Source of the DNA: Verrucomicrobiota bacterium
GTDB taxonomy: Bacteria; Verrucomicrobiota; Verrucomicrobiia; Limisphaerales; UBA1412
Assembly (NCBI GenBank): GCA_017557085.1
Contig: JAFZAR010000069.1
Span: 1-6,335, forward strand
Direction: 5' to 3'
Length of the DNA stretch: 6,335 nt
In this document: positions 1 to 6,335 of the stretch, one piece after another
How the letters are laid out: every line of letters starts with the position of its first letter
How positions within the stretch are numbered: position 1 is the first letter of the stretch
Notes under the pieces: model-generated
Database searches by the model: none
Told to the model about the DNA's origin: nothing
The model's input: only the letters and a program-made list of their open reading frames with translations
Program-made: the position numbers and the translations under genes

Positions 1-826
1 AGAGCTCCTGGATCACACGCAAATCCGCTCCGTGTTCCAGCAGATGGGTCGCAAAACTGTGACGCAGACAATGGGGGGTAATGCTCTCCGGAATGCCGGC
101 AGTCCGGACACGGTTCTTAATCCTCAGCCACAAAGTGACAGGGGCAAATTTAGAACCGCGCGTTGTCAGAAAAACATTGCCGGGAGACTTGGGCTTAACC
201 AGAGCGGGACGCCCCAGCTTTAAATACTCCTCCAAGGTTTCCACGGCGATCTTACCCAGCGGCACTACACGCTCCTTGCTGCCCTTGCCTATCACCGTCA
301 CAAAAGAATCCTCCAGATGAAGCTGTTCCAAACGCAGACCGCACAGCTCCGACAAACGTAAACCACAGGAATAAGCCAGTTCCAGAACGGCCTGATCGCA
401 GTAGTCCTTCGGAGCCATCTTCGCTGGTTTGGTTAAAAGATGATCTATCTGATTGGAGTCTAAAGCTTTGGGAAGTTCCTTCCAGCGTCTGGGCAGAGAA
501 AGGTTTTCAGCGATATTGAGAGGGATGATTTTCTCGGCCTCACAGAATTTGAAGAACGCTTTCATAGCCGCGATCTCCAGATAAAGTGTTGAGACGCTGA
601 GATCATGAAGAGGCCCGCCGGGGCGGTCTTCCACCTGGCGGGCCTTCTCATCATTAAGATACTCTGTCAAATCCGACAGAGTGAACTCTTGCCAGCTTTT
701 GATGCGGCGGTCTTGCGCCCAATTCAGAAGCCGGTGCAAAACAGTGGAATAGGTCACCTGAGTGCGTTCGGATGCTCCGCGTTCATGGCGCAGATACAAC
801 AGGAACTCATCCAGCAGATGTTCCAT
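1..826 (-). CDS. XerC/XerD-family tyrosine recombinase, C-terminus cut by window edge
   Basis: This gene encodes a site-specific tyrosine recombinase of the Xer type. Xer proteins resolve chromosome dimers at dif during division. I translated 275 codons from the ATG at 826-824. Residues 1 to about 100 form the SAM-like core-binding domain (FLLYLRHERGASERT), and a linker with LPRRWKELPKAL leads into the catalytic domain. Visible catalytic residues are Arg157 (SCGLRLSEL), Lys181 (VIGKGSKER), and His252 and Arg255 (HCLRHSFATHLLEHGADLR). The second His/Trp and the nucleophilic Tyr should follow within about 12 codons but lie outside the window, so intactness cannot be judged. The start is 14 bases after the purC stop, which suggests co-transcription. 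No convincing Shine-Dalgarno site precedes it. XerD, XerC and an integrated-element integrase cannot be fully separated without the end. The housekeeping neighbours and the Xer-like HxLRHxxATHLL motif favour a chromosomal Xer protein. Confidence 0.93.
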   Translation of the reverse strand, partial: MEHLLDEFLLYLRHERGASERTQVTYSTVLHRLLNWAQDRRIKSWQEFTLSDLTEYLNDEKARQVEDRPGGPLHDLSVSTLYLEIAAMKAFFKFCEAEKIIPLNIAENLSLPRRWKELPKALDSNQIDHLLTKPAKMAPKDYCDQAVLELAYSCGLRLSELCGLRLEQLHLEDSFVTVIGKGSKERVVPLGKIAVETLEEYLKLGRPALVKPKSPGNVFLTTRGSKFAPVTLWLRIKNRVRTAGIPESITPHCLRHSFATHLLEHGADLRVIQEL

Positions 827-840
827 TCCGAGTGTGTTTT

Positions 841-1725
841 CTACAACTCTTTGCCAGTCAGGCAGCGGTATGCCTCCGCGTATTTCTCCGCGGTCTTGGC
901 AACGACATCTGCCGGCAGTTTTGGAGCGGGCGGCTGTTTGTTCCAGCCCAAATTCTCCAGATAATCACGCACAAACTGTTTGTCGAAACTGGATTGTCCT
1001 CGTCCGGGCTGATATTCGGACATGGGCCAGAAACGAGAGGAATCCGGTGTCAGCACCTCGTCAATGAGGATCAGTTCCCCATTAAAAAGACCAAACTCGA
1101 ATTTTGTATCCGCTATGATGATGCCGCGTTTGCGGGCATGATCTCTTGCCCAGCTGTAAAGCCGGATGCTGGCATCACGCACCTTCCTGGCAATATCGGA
1201 ACCAACGATCTTCTCCGCTTGTTCAAAGCTGATATTCTCGTCATGCCCCTCTTCCGCTTTTGTAGACGGGGTGAAGATAGGCTCCGGCAATTCCGAAGAT
1301 TCCAACAGACCAGCCGGCAGAGCGACTCCGCACACTGACTGACTCTTTTTATACTCTTTCCATCCGGAACCGGCCAGATAGCCGCGCACCACACATTCAA
1401 TGGCCAAAGGCTTCGCCTTCAGCACGATCATCGAACGTCCCGCCAGCTTTTCCTCGAAAGGTTTCAGCTCCGGCGGCAAAGGAGCGTCCGCGCGAGCCAC
1501 ACGGTGATTCTTGATGATGGATTCAGTCTCATCAAACCAGTAGTGGCTCATCTGCGTCAACGCTTTGCCTTTATTAGGAATGCCATTCGGCATGATGCAG
1601 TCGAAGGCCGAGATACGGTCCGTCGCCACAAACAGAAGATGCTCTCCCAGGTCAAAGACTTCACGGACTTTGCCGCTCTTGACCTTTTTGATGCCGGGCA
1701 GTTCTAAACTTAATAAAGGTTCCAT
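841..1725 (-). CDS. purC: Phosphoribosylaminoimidazole-succinocarboxamide synthase (SAICAR synthase)
   Basis: This cytosolic enzyme joins CAIR and L-aspartate using ATP, giving SAICAR, ADP and phosphate in de novo purine synthesis. The 294-residue protein is complete. It shows the N-terminal nucleotide-binding segment SGKVREVFDLG (residues 17-27) and ATDRISAFD (34-42). The first family signature region is IECVVRGYLAGSGW (109-122), followed by TPSTKAEEGHDENIS (152-166). The second signature is IIADTKFEFG (203-212), then LIDEVLTPDSSRFW (220-233) and SFDKQFVRDYLENLGW (246-261). The length matches the long, yeast-like form rather than the ~240-residue E. coli form. The ATG at 1725 gives the expected N-terminus (LPGIKKVKSGKVREVF). 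Its upstream bases carry no clear Shine-Dalgarno site. It begins 17 bases after the hppA stop and ends 14 bases before the recombinase, so it looks like the middle gene of one transcript. No other purine gene is in the window. Confidence 0.97.
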   Translation of the reverse strand: MEPLLSLELPGIKKVKSGKVREVFDLGEHLLFVATDRISAFDCIMPNGIPNKGKALTQMSHYWFDETESIIKNHRVARADAPLPPELKPFEEKLAGRSMIVLKAKPLAIECVVRGYLAGSGWKEYKKSQSVCGVALPAGLLESSELPEPIFTPSTKAEEGHDENISFEQAEKIVGSDIARKVRDASIRLYSWARDHARKRGIIIADTKFEFGLFNGELILIDEVLTPDSSRFWPMSEYQPGRGQSSFDKQFVRDYLENLGWNKQPPAPKLPADVVAKTAEKYAEAYRCLTGKEL

Positions 1726-1742
1726 GTCAGGTATCGTTCAGA

Positions 1743-4232
1743 TTATTTCTTCACTTCTTCCGGGATCCTCATCGCAAAGAATGAGCGATACACGAAGACC
1801 AAAGCAATCACCAGGAACAAACCGCCGATCGCGTACTTCGTGGCCGCGTTCTGCATCGTCACGGCGATCTCCACAGCCAGCAGACCGAACAGTGTCGTGA
1901 ACTTGATGACTGGATTCAGTGAAACAGAAGATGTATCTTTGAACGGATCGCCCACGGTATCACCCACGACGGTCGCCGCATGCAGATCGGTATTCTTCGC
2001 GCGCAGATCCACTTCCACGATCTTCTTGGCGTTATCCCAGGCACCGCCGGCATTCGCCATAAAGATAGCCTGGAACAGACCGAAGAACGCGATCGAGATC
2101 AGATAACCAATGAAGAAGAACGGATCAAAGAACGGCAGAGCCAGCGCCATACAGAAGATGACGATGAAGATGTTCCACATACCTCTTTGAGCGTACTGGG
2201 TACAGATCTTCACGACTTCCTTGCTGTCCTTTACAGAAGCCTTGCTGGAATCCAGCTTGATATTCTCTTTGATATAAACAACAGCTTGATAAGCACCGGT
2301 CACAACCGCCTGAATGGATGCACCTGTGAACCAATAGATGATCGCACCGCCAATCAACAGACCGAACAGGATCGGAGGAGCCACTAAACTCAACTTCGCC
2401 ATCACAACATTACCACCATAGGTGTTGATCAGCAACATGATAATACCGAAAATCATCGTGGTAGCGCCAACAACGGCTGTACCGATCAGCACCGGCTTCG
2501 CGGTTGCCTTGAAGGTATTGCCTGCACCGTCACCCTTTTCCAGGAGGTATTTAGCTGTTTCCGTATCAGGAGCGAAACCAAAATCCTTTTGGATGTCCTC
2601 TTTCAGGGTCGGGATCGCGTCCACCTGACTCAACTCGTACACAGACTGAGCGTTATCGGTAACAGGACCATAGCTGTCCACAGCGATCGTCACAGGTCCC
2701 ATGCTGAGGAAACCGAAAGCGACCAGACCGAAAGCAAAGATCGGAGCCGCGAAAGCGAAGTGCGGAGGCAGCATCCCGGTCAGAGACGGATTGGAAACGG
2801 TCACCAGGAAGGAGATCAGCATCAGCACCATGATGCAGCCGCCCTTCCAGAAAGCGGAGAAATTGCCTGCGACCAGACCGGAAAGGATATTCAAAGAAGA
2901 ACCGCCCTGACGGGAAGCGTTCACAACTTCCTGCACATGGCGTGAATTGGTGGAGGTGAACACCTTTGTGAACTCAGGGATCACAGCGCCGGCCACTGTA
3001 CCGCAGCTGATGATGACAGACAACACCCACCAGAGACTGCCGGCGACCTTAGCATAACCGCTGTCCAGCAATGTGGGATCTTTGATCTCCAGATTGCCTA
3101 GGAGCAGATAGCTGGCACCAAACGTCGCCAGGATGGAAACAGCGCTCGTCACCCAAACCAGATGAGTCAGAGGCTGCTCAAAGTCAAAATCCTTCTTGCC
3201 GGAGAAGAGCATATTGCTCAGGACCTGATTGATATAATAGGAAACCAGAGAGGTCACGATCATCAAGGCGCGCATCGCGAAGATCCAGATGATCAGCTGA
3301 GCACACAGCACCGGGCTGACAGCCAAAGAAACGGCCAGGAATGTCACCAGTGCCACACCCGTCACACCGTAGGTTTCAAAACCGTCCGCGGTCGGTCCCA
3401 CACTGTCACCGGCATTGTCGCCCGTGCAGTCGGCAATGACACCCGGATTCTTGGGATCATCTTCCGGCAGCTTGAACACGATCTTCATCAGGTCGGAACC
3501 AATGTCCGCGATCTTGGTGAAGATACCGCCGCAAATACGCAGAGCACTCGCGCCCAGAGATTCACCGATAGCAAAACCGATGAAGCACGGTCCCACTAAT
3601 TCCTTCGGCAGGAAGGAAAGGATGGCGATCATGAACAACAGCTCGATGCAGACCAGCAGCAAGCCCACGCTCATACCGGAACGCAGCGGGATGTTCAAGG
3701 TAGCCAAGGGGTTCGCGCGGAAAGCGGAGAACGCAGTACGGCTGTTGGCTTGAGTATTGATCTTGATGCCGAACCAGGCCACACCGTAGGAACCCAGAAT
3801 ACCAAAAACAGAACATCCCAGGATCATAATGATCTGGGACATGCTCTTCTTTTCCAAAATACCGAAATAATAATAAATACAAATAGCGATCAGCACCCAC
3901 AAGATCATCAAGAACTTGCCCTGCTGTTGGAGATATGTCTTACAGGTTTCGTAAATCAATCCGGAAACATTTCTCATGGCTTCATGTACCGGCAAACTCT
4001 TGGTCTGCGCGTACTGGAACAAGCCATAAGCTCCACCCAGGACACAAACGATCAACCCTATATACATGAGGGTCATACCGCTGATGGAATTCCCAAAAAC
4101 ATTAAATGCCGCCGATTTCAAATCAGGCAGATTGATATCAGCTTCGCTCGCGTGAGCACAGACAACACCGACCGCGGCCAGCATCAAAGCAGGCAACAGA
4201 CGCTTCAACAAATCAAAACGACTTCTTGACAT
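1743..4232 (-). CDS. hppA: Membrane-bound ion-translocating pyrophosphatase (H+-PPase, divergent subfamily)
   Basis: This integral membrane pump hydrolyses pyrophosphate and moves H+ (possibly Na+) out of the cytoplasm. I chose the ATG at 4232, giving 829 residues. It has a weak AGAAAG site six bases upstream and opens with a basic, hydrophobic, AHA-ending signal-like sequence (residues 1-28). About 16 further membrane segments follow. Substrate and Mg ligands are present: Lys240, Asp243 and Asp247 (TKIADIGSDLM), PEDDPKNP (256-263), Asp268/272/276 (ADCTGDNAGD), Asp519 and Asp526 (VDSYGPVTDNA), Asp733 (AWDNAKK), and VVGDTVGDPFKDTS (755-768). GNTFKATAKP (571-580) puts Lys575 where K+-dependent enzymes have Ala, which predicts K+ independence. 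Glu286 (FETYGVT) sits where K+-independent H+ pumps carry their transport Glu. The usual GKVE in the first motif is shortened and its Glu is replaced. These features suggest the divergent sodium-regulated H+-PPase subfamily, an inference from memory of those sequences. The gene leads a likely hppA-purC-recombinase operon. Confidence 0.96.
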   Translation of the reverse strand: MSRSRFDLLKRLLPALMLAAVGVVCAHASEADINLPDLKSAAFNVFGNSISGMTLMYIGLIVCVLGGAYGLFQYAQTKSLPVHEAMRNVSGLIYETCKTYLQQQGKFLMILWVLIAICIYYYFGILEKKSMSQIIMILGCSVFGILGSYGVAWFGIKINTQANSRTAFSAFRANPLATLNIPLRSGMSVGLLLVCIELLFMIAILSFLPKELVGPCFIGFAIGESLGASALRICGGIFTKIADIGSDLMKIVFKLPEDDPKNPGVIADCTGDNAGDSVGPTADGFETYGVTGVALVTFLAVSLAVSPVLCAQLIIWIFAMRALMIVTSLVSYYINQVLSNMLFSGKKDFDFEQPLTHLVWVTSAVSILATFGASYLLLGNLEIKDPTLLDSGYAKVAGSLWWVLSVIISCGTVAGAVIPEFTKVFTSTNSRHVQEVVNASRQGGSSLNILSGLVAGNFSAFWKGGCIMVLMLISFLVTVSNPSLTGMLPPHFAFAAPIFAFGLVAFGFLSMGPVTIAVDSYGPVTDNAQSVYELSQVDAIPTLKEDIQKDFGFAPDTETAKYLLEKGDGAGNTFKATAKPVLIGTAVVGATTMIFGIIMLLINTYGGNVVMAKLSLVAPPILFGLLIGGAIIYWFTGASIQAVVTGAYQAVVYIKENIKLDSSKASVKDSKEVVKICTQYAQRGMWNIFIVIFCMALALPFFDPFFFIGYLISIAFFGLFQAIFMANAGGAWDNAKKIVEVDLRAKNTDLHAATVVGDTVGDPFKDTSSVSLNPVIKFTTLFGLLAVEIAVTMQNAATKYAIGGLFLVIALVFVYRSFFAMRIPEEVKK

Positions 4233-4238
4233 AATAAT

Positions 4239-4244
4239 CTTTCT
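4239..4244 (-). promoter_or_regulatory. Weak ribosome binding site of hppA (decides the start)
   Basis: AGAAAG on the minus strand lies six bases before the ATG at 4232 and matches four of six bases of AGGAGG. It supports the internal ATG over an in-frame GTG at 4280. The GTG would add 16 basic residues ahead of a good signal sequence and lies inside a predicted leader hairpin. Confidence 0.5.
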
Positions 4245-4258
4245 TTTGAGTAATCGCC

Positions 4259-4280
4259 GTGTGACGGCAAATCGCCACAC
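4259..4280 (-). other. Hairpin in the predicted hppA 5' leader
   Basis: On the minus strand GTGTGGCG and CGTCACAC can pair as an 8-bp stem with one G-U pair around a six-base loop (ATTTGC). It starts only a few bases after the predicted transcription start and ends 26 bases before the hppA ATG, leaving the weak ribosome site exposed. Part of the stem sequence, GGCGATT, is repeated directly after the hairpin. It could stabilise the 5' end of the mRNA or be a palindromic protein-binding site. No known riboswitch is recognised. Confidence 0.4.
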
Positions 4281-4291
4281 AAAACTGACCT

Positions 4292-4321
4292 ATCATCTAT
4301 CACACTTCCCTTTCAAGTCAA
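4292..4321 (-). promoter_or_regulatory. Candidate sigma70-type promoter for hppA-purC-recombinase
   Basis: On the minus strand a -35 box TTGACT (4321-4316) matches five of six consensus bases. It is followed after 18 bases by GATGAT (4297-4292), matching four of six bases of TATAAT. Transcription would start near 4285, leaving a leader of about 50 bases. The site lies just after the terminator of the glycosidase gene, where a new transcript is expected. The -10 box is weak, and the overlapping TAGATG is a poorer alternative. Confidence 0.45.
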
Positions 4322-4367
4322 GAATAATAAAGCCCCCTGCCGCATTGAATATGTTCGGCAAAAGGGG
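4322..4367 (-). terminator. Probable intrinsic terminator of the GH172 gene
   Basis: Reading the minus strand, CCCC-TTT-TGCCG (4367-4356) pairs with CGGCAGGGG (4342-4334) across a 13-base loop. This gives nine G-C or A-T pairs with a three-T bulge. A T-rich tract, CTTTATTATTCTT, follows at once. The stem begins 36 bases after the glycosidase stop codon. The plus strand has no T tract after the stem, so it acts in one direction only. Confidence 0.6.
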
Positions 4368-4403
4368 ACTCTGTTCGGAAAAAATAGAGATTTAATCTAC
4401 AAC

Positions 4404-6335
4404 TTACTCATTCTCAAGGAGAATATAATCCAAGCCCAGCATGTGGTTGGGAATAGACTTGGGATTATTATCCACATATTCAAATGTCAAACGATGTTTC
4501 CCCTTTTTGAGCATGGATGAGGTCAGCTCTATTGGTCCCGTAGAAGTAACTACAGTATCATAAAGGTCAATTGGATTCCCCACTTTTTGTCCATCCAGAT
4601 AAACCTGGAAAATGCCGTAATCGGGAGCTTTCGTCCAGGCCAGTCTCAAACGATAGCTCTGCGTTTTCTCCACGTTAAATTCAACAGTAAGTTTTTGTCC
4701 TTCTTTAGGATCTCGCCACCACAAATGTTCATCCTGACTCCATTCGCCTTCTGTAAATCCGGACATATCTTGAACAGACCACTGTCCCCCGGTACAGGAA
4801 ACGACCTTCAGAGATTCTCCCTCAATAGCGCCTTTGACTCCATTCGAGGGCAGCGGATACCAATATCCCAGCCTTTCCTCCACGGGAACAGGCTGATAGG
4901 AATCTTTCCTGCCCGGTGCCAGATACCAGTAAACTGTTGCCGCGTAAAGTGTAGGACGATCATTCGGAAAATACTTTTCAATGTATCCCTCAAATCGTGT
5001 CTGGAAAGGAATATTATCCGCTATATGCCAGCGATTTACGGAAACATGTCCTTTATTCTTGGTGCAAAGCGTCTGATTATGCAGTCCATGCTGAAAAAGT
5101 GTCGGATCACACCAGGCATATCCAAAGTAATCCTCTGAGCCGGTGCCAAATGTAGATGGAAAAGCCTCCCCATCCACAAAGAACTTCTCATCCCCTTCAC
5201 CCCACCAGCTGCCTTTAGGGTTCCAAACATGAAGCATCACTCCGCAGAAACGACCTTGTCCCTCTGTTATCAGCATTGGCCAGTCTATCTTCCGCTCCGG
5301 CGATTCCGGCAGAAAAACATCCCGATGCCACTTGGCATGGAAACGCCCCAGTTTTTCGATAGGCCGGGTCAGAGCGGAATGCTCCACACGAATGAAAACG
5401 ACCTGGGAACGAGTACCTTCATTGATAACCTCCACCTTGGCGGATTTTTCAAACGGCATATACCAGTAAGAATACCACTCCTGATCTATCAAACCAGATG
5501 GGAGAGAACGATATTCATTGGCACCCGGAGCAGTTCCGAAGAAATCCCCGATGGGCACCCAGACTGCCGGTTCCTTATCATCATCCCAGGTGATCCTGAG
5601 AATGAGTTCACGCAATGTATTGCGCACTATCTCCTCGTCCGCGTCCAGTTTGATCTTCGCGCGCAATGCGGTAATGGCTCGCGGTCCCTTTAATTTCGCA
5701 ACAGTCAAACAATCACCCGGAGCCAGATTCGCGTCCAGAATGCCTTCTTTTTTATTCTCCGCGTAAACGGGCTTCACGCCACGACTTTTGAGCGTTTCAT
5801 TCGCGTTCATCAGTGCCAGCAGACTGTCCGGATCCAAATCTCTGCTGAATGAAGGAACACGTGTCTCCTTATCATAAAGACTGTAGGTGACATGGTAATA
5901 ACTTCCCCAGCCCGGTTCCGCCACGATCTTGCACGATTTCTGGAACGGGATCGGCACATAGCAGTTCCAACCTTTGGCTACAACGTGATTCAGTTCAGAG
6001 TAATTAAAGGGGATCTGTGTGCAGTTAAAATACTCGGTGAAAGGCAGATCTACTGCCGGAACCGAAAATCCGTCAATGTAGATCTTCACATGTCCCTCGC
6101 CCGGTGCCGCTGACCAAATCCGCCAAATACAGCCGGGACCTTCCATCTCACCCCAAACCTGAGAATCACCTTCCTTACGCAGACATCCATCATTATCTCC
6201 ATTCGCATCCCAAGCCAGATAATGTCCGTTTTCATACTTACTGGCACGGTCATAACTGGACCACTGGAGACATTTTTCCCCCGGTTCCGGCAGCACAGAC
6301 AACTGTTCTAAATCAGTAATGCGTTTGACCAGATC
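4404..6335 (-). CDS. DUF2961 / GH172-family glycosidase, N-terminus cut by window edge
   Basis: The frame is open to the window end (643 visible residues). The TTG at 6302 is therefore internal: the upstream codons DLVKRITDLEQL fit the family's usual N-terminus. GH172 enzymes act on alpha-D-fructofuranosides or alpha-D-arabinofuranosides. Visible family motifs, counted from the first visible residue, are LPEPGEKCLQWSSYDRASKY (15-34), GPGCIWRIWSA (66-76), VKIYIDG (83-89), VPIPFQKSCKI (127-137), GEGDEKFFVDGE (379-390), GTGSEDYFGYAW (397-408) and NRWHIADNIPF (434-444). Glu380 and Glu401 are 21 residues apart, the spacing I recall for the two catalytic Glu residues (270 and 291) of a Bifidobacterium family member. 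Residues from about 490 form a beta-rich C-terminal domain (LDGQKVG, LKKGKHRLTFEY, GLDYILLE) resembling a galactose-binding or CBM6/35-like sandwich. The exact substrate is unknown. Any signal peptide would lie outside the window, so location cannot be judged. It is a separate transcription unit from hppA. Confidence 0.9.
   Translation of the reverse strand, partial: DLVKRITDLEQLSVLPEPGEKCLQWSSYDRASKYENGHYLAWDANGDNDGCLRKEGDSQVWGEMEGPGCIWRIWSAAPGEGHVKIYIDGFSVPAVDLPFTEYFNCTQIPFNYSELNHVVAKGWNCYVPIPFQKSCKIVAEPGWGSYYHVTYSLYDKETRVPSFSRDLDPDSLLALMNANETLKSRGVKPVYAENKKEGILDANLAPGDCLTVAKLKGPRAITALRAKIKLDADEEIVRNTLRELILRITWDDDKEPAVWVPIGDFFGTAPGANEYRSLPSGLIDQEWYSYWYMPFEKSAKVEVINEGTRSQVVFIRVEHSALTRPIEKLGRFHAKWHRDVFLPESPERKIDWPMLITEGQGRFCGVMLHVWNPKGSWWGEGDEKFFVDGEAFPSTFGTGSEDYFGYAWCDPTLFQHGLHNQTLCTKNKGHVSVNRWHIADNIPFQTRFEGYIEKYFPNDRPTLYAATVYWYLAPGRKDSYQPVPVEERLGYWYPLPSNGVKGAIEGESLKVVSCTGGQWSVQDMSGFTEGEWSQDEHLWWRDPKEGQKLTVEFNVEKTQSYRLRLAWTKAPDYGIFQVYLDGQKVGNPIDLYDTVVTSTGPIELTSSMLKKGKHRLTFEYVDNNPKSIPNHMLGLDYILLENE

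Noticed and set aside
1..826. The recombinase as an integrase marking a mobile element.
   Set aside because: Its motifs and its position after purC fit a housekeeping Xer protein. No attachment-site repeats, tRNA or phage genes are visible, although the missing C-terminus leaves some doubt.
605..1338. Plus-strand frames of 101-188 codons opposite the recombinase and purC.
   Set aside because: They overlap each other and two clearly recognised minus-strand genes, and contain no recognisable domain.
1840..4229. Several plus-strand open frames of 68-159 codons opposite hppA.
   Set aside because: They are antisense shadows of a well-conserved gene, with His/Gln/Arg-rich low-quality translations, no family motifs and no ribosome sites.
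4233..4280. In-frame GTG at 4280 as the hppA start, adding 16 residues (MWRFAVTRRLLKRKII).
   Set aside because: It would bury the signal sequence, lies within a predicted leader hairpin, and sits only a few bases after the predicted transcription start with no ribosome site. The ATG at 4232 fits better.
4388..4398. Short palindrome AGATTTAATCT next to a T run just after the GH172 stop, as a second terminator.
   Set aside because: The stem is only four A/T-rich pairs with a three-base loop, too weak to act alone. The G/C-rich hairpin at 4334-4367 is a better candidate.
6300..6302. TTG at 6302 as the start of the GH172 gene.
   Set aside because: The frame continues without a stop to the window edge, and the upstream codons read like the conserved family N-terminus (ITDLEQLSVLPEPGEK).

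Overview
The window is bacterial chromosomal DNA at roughly 50% GC. All four protein genes lie on the minus strand, so biological order runs from high to low coordinates. No RNA gene, insertion sequence, CRISPR array or phage gene is visible. The gene content fits the Planctomycetes-Verrucomicrobia-Chlamydiae group: a large DUF2961/GH172 glycosidase with an added C-terminal domain, a divergent membrane pyrophosphatase, and weak or absent Shine-Dalgarno sites. A Lentisphaerota-like source is my best guess, but this is an inference from gene style and no taxonomic marker is present.

Layout in transcription order: (1) 6335-4404, a GH172 (DUF2961) family glycosidase. Its N-terminus is cut off by the window edge, because the frame stays open to the last base. 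(2) 4403-4233, a 171-base intergenic region. It holds a probable intrinsic terminator for the glycosidase, a sigma70-like promoter, and a hairpin in the predicted 5' leader of the next gene. (3) 4232-1743, hppA, a complete membrane-bound ion-pumping pyrophosphatase with an apparent N-terminal signal sequence and several departures from the usual family motifs. (4) 1725-841, purC, a complete SAICAR synthase of the long (~290 residue) form. (5) 826-1, a XerC/XerD-type tyrosine recombinase, cut before its last catalytic residues.

The gaps between hppA, purC and the recombinase are 17 and 14 bases with no terminator between them, so these three are probably one transcript driven from the promoter near 4292-4321. 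The glycosidase is a separate unit. An hppA-purC pairing would link pyrophosphate use at the membrane to purine synthesis, which releases pyrophosphate. That link is inferred from gene order alone.

I see no entirely new system. The most distinctive element is the pyrophosphatase: it combines a Lys at the cation-site position with an Ala three residues later, has a shortened and altered substrate-binding motif, and carries a transport Glu one helical turn earlier than in the plant enzyme. This pattern resembles the divergent, sodium-regulated proton-pumping subfamily.
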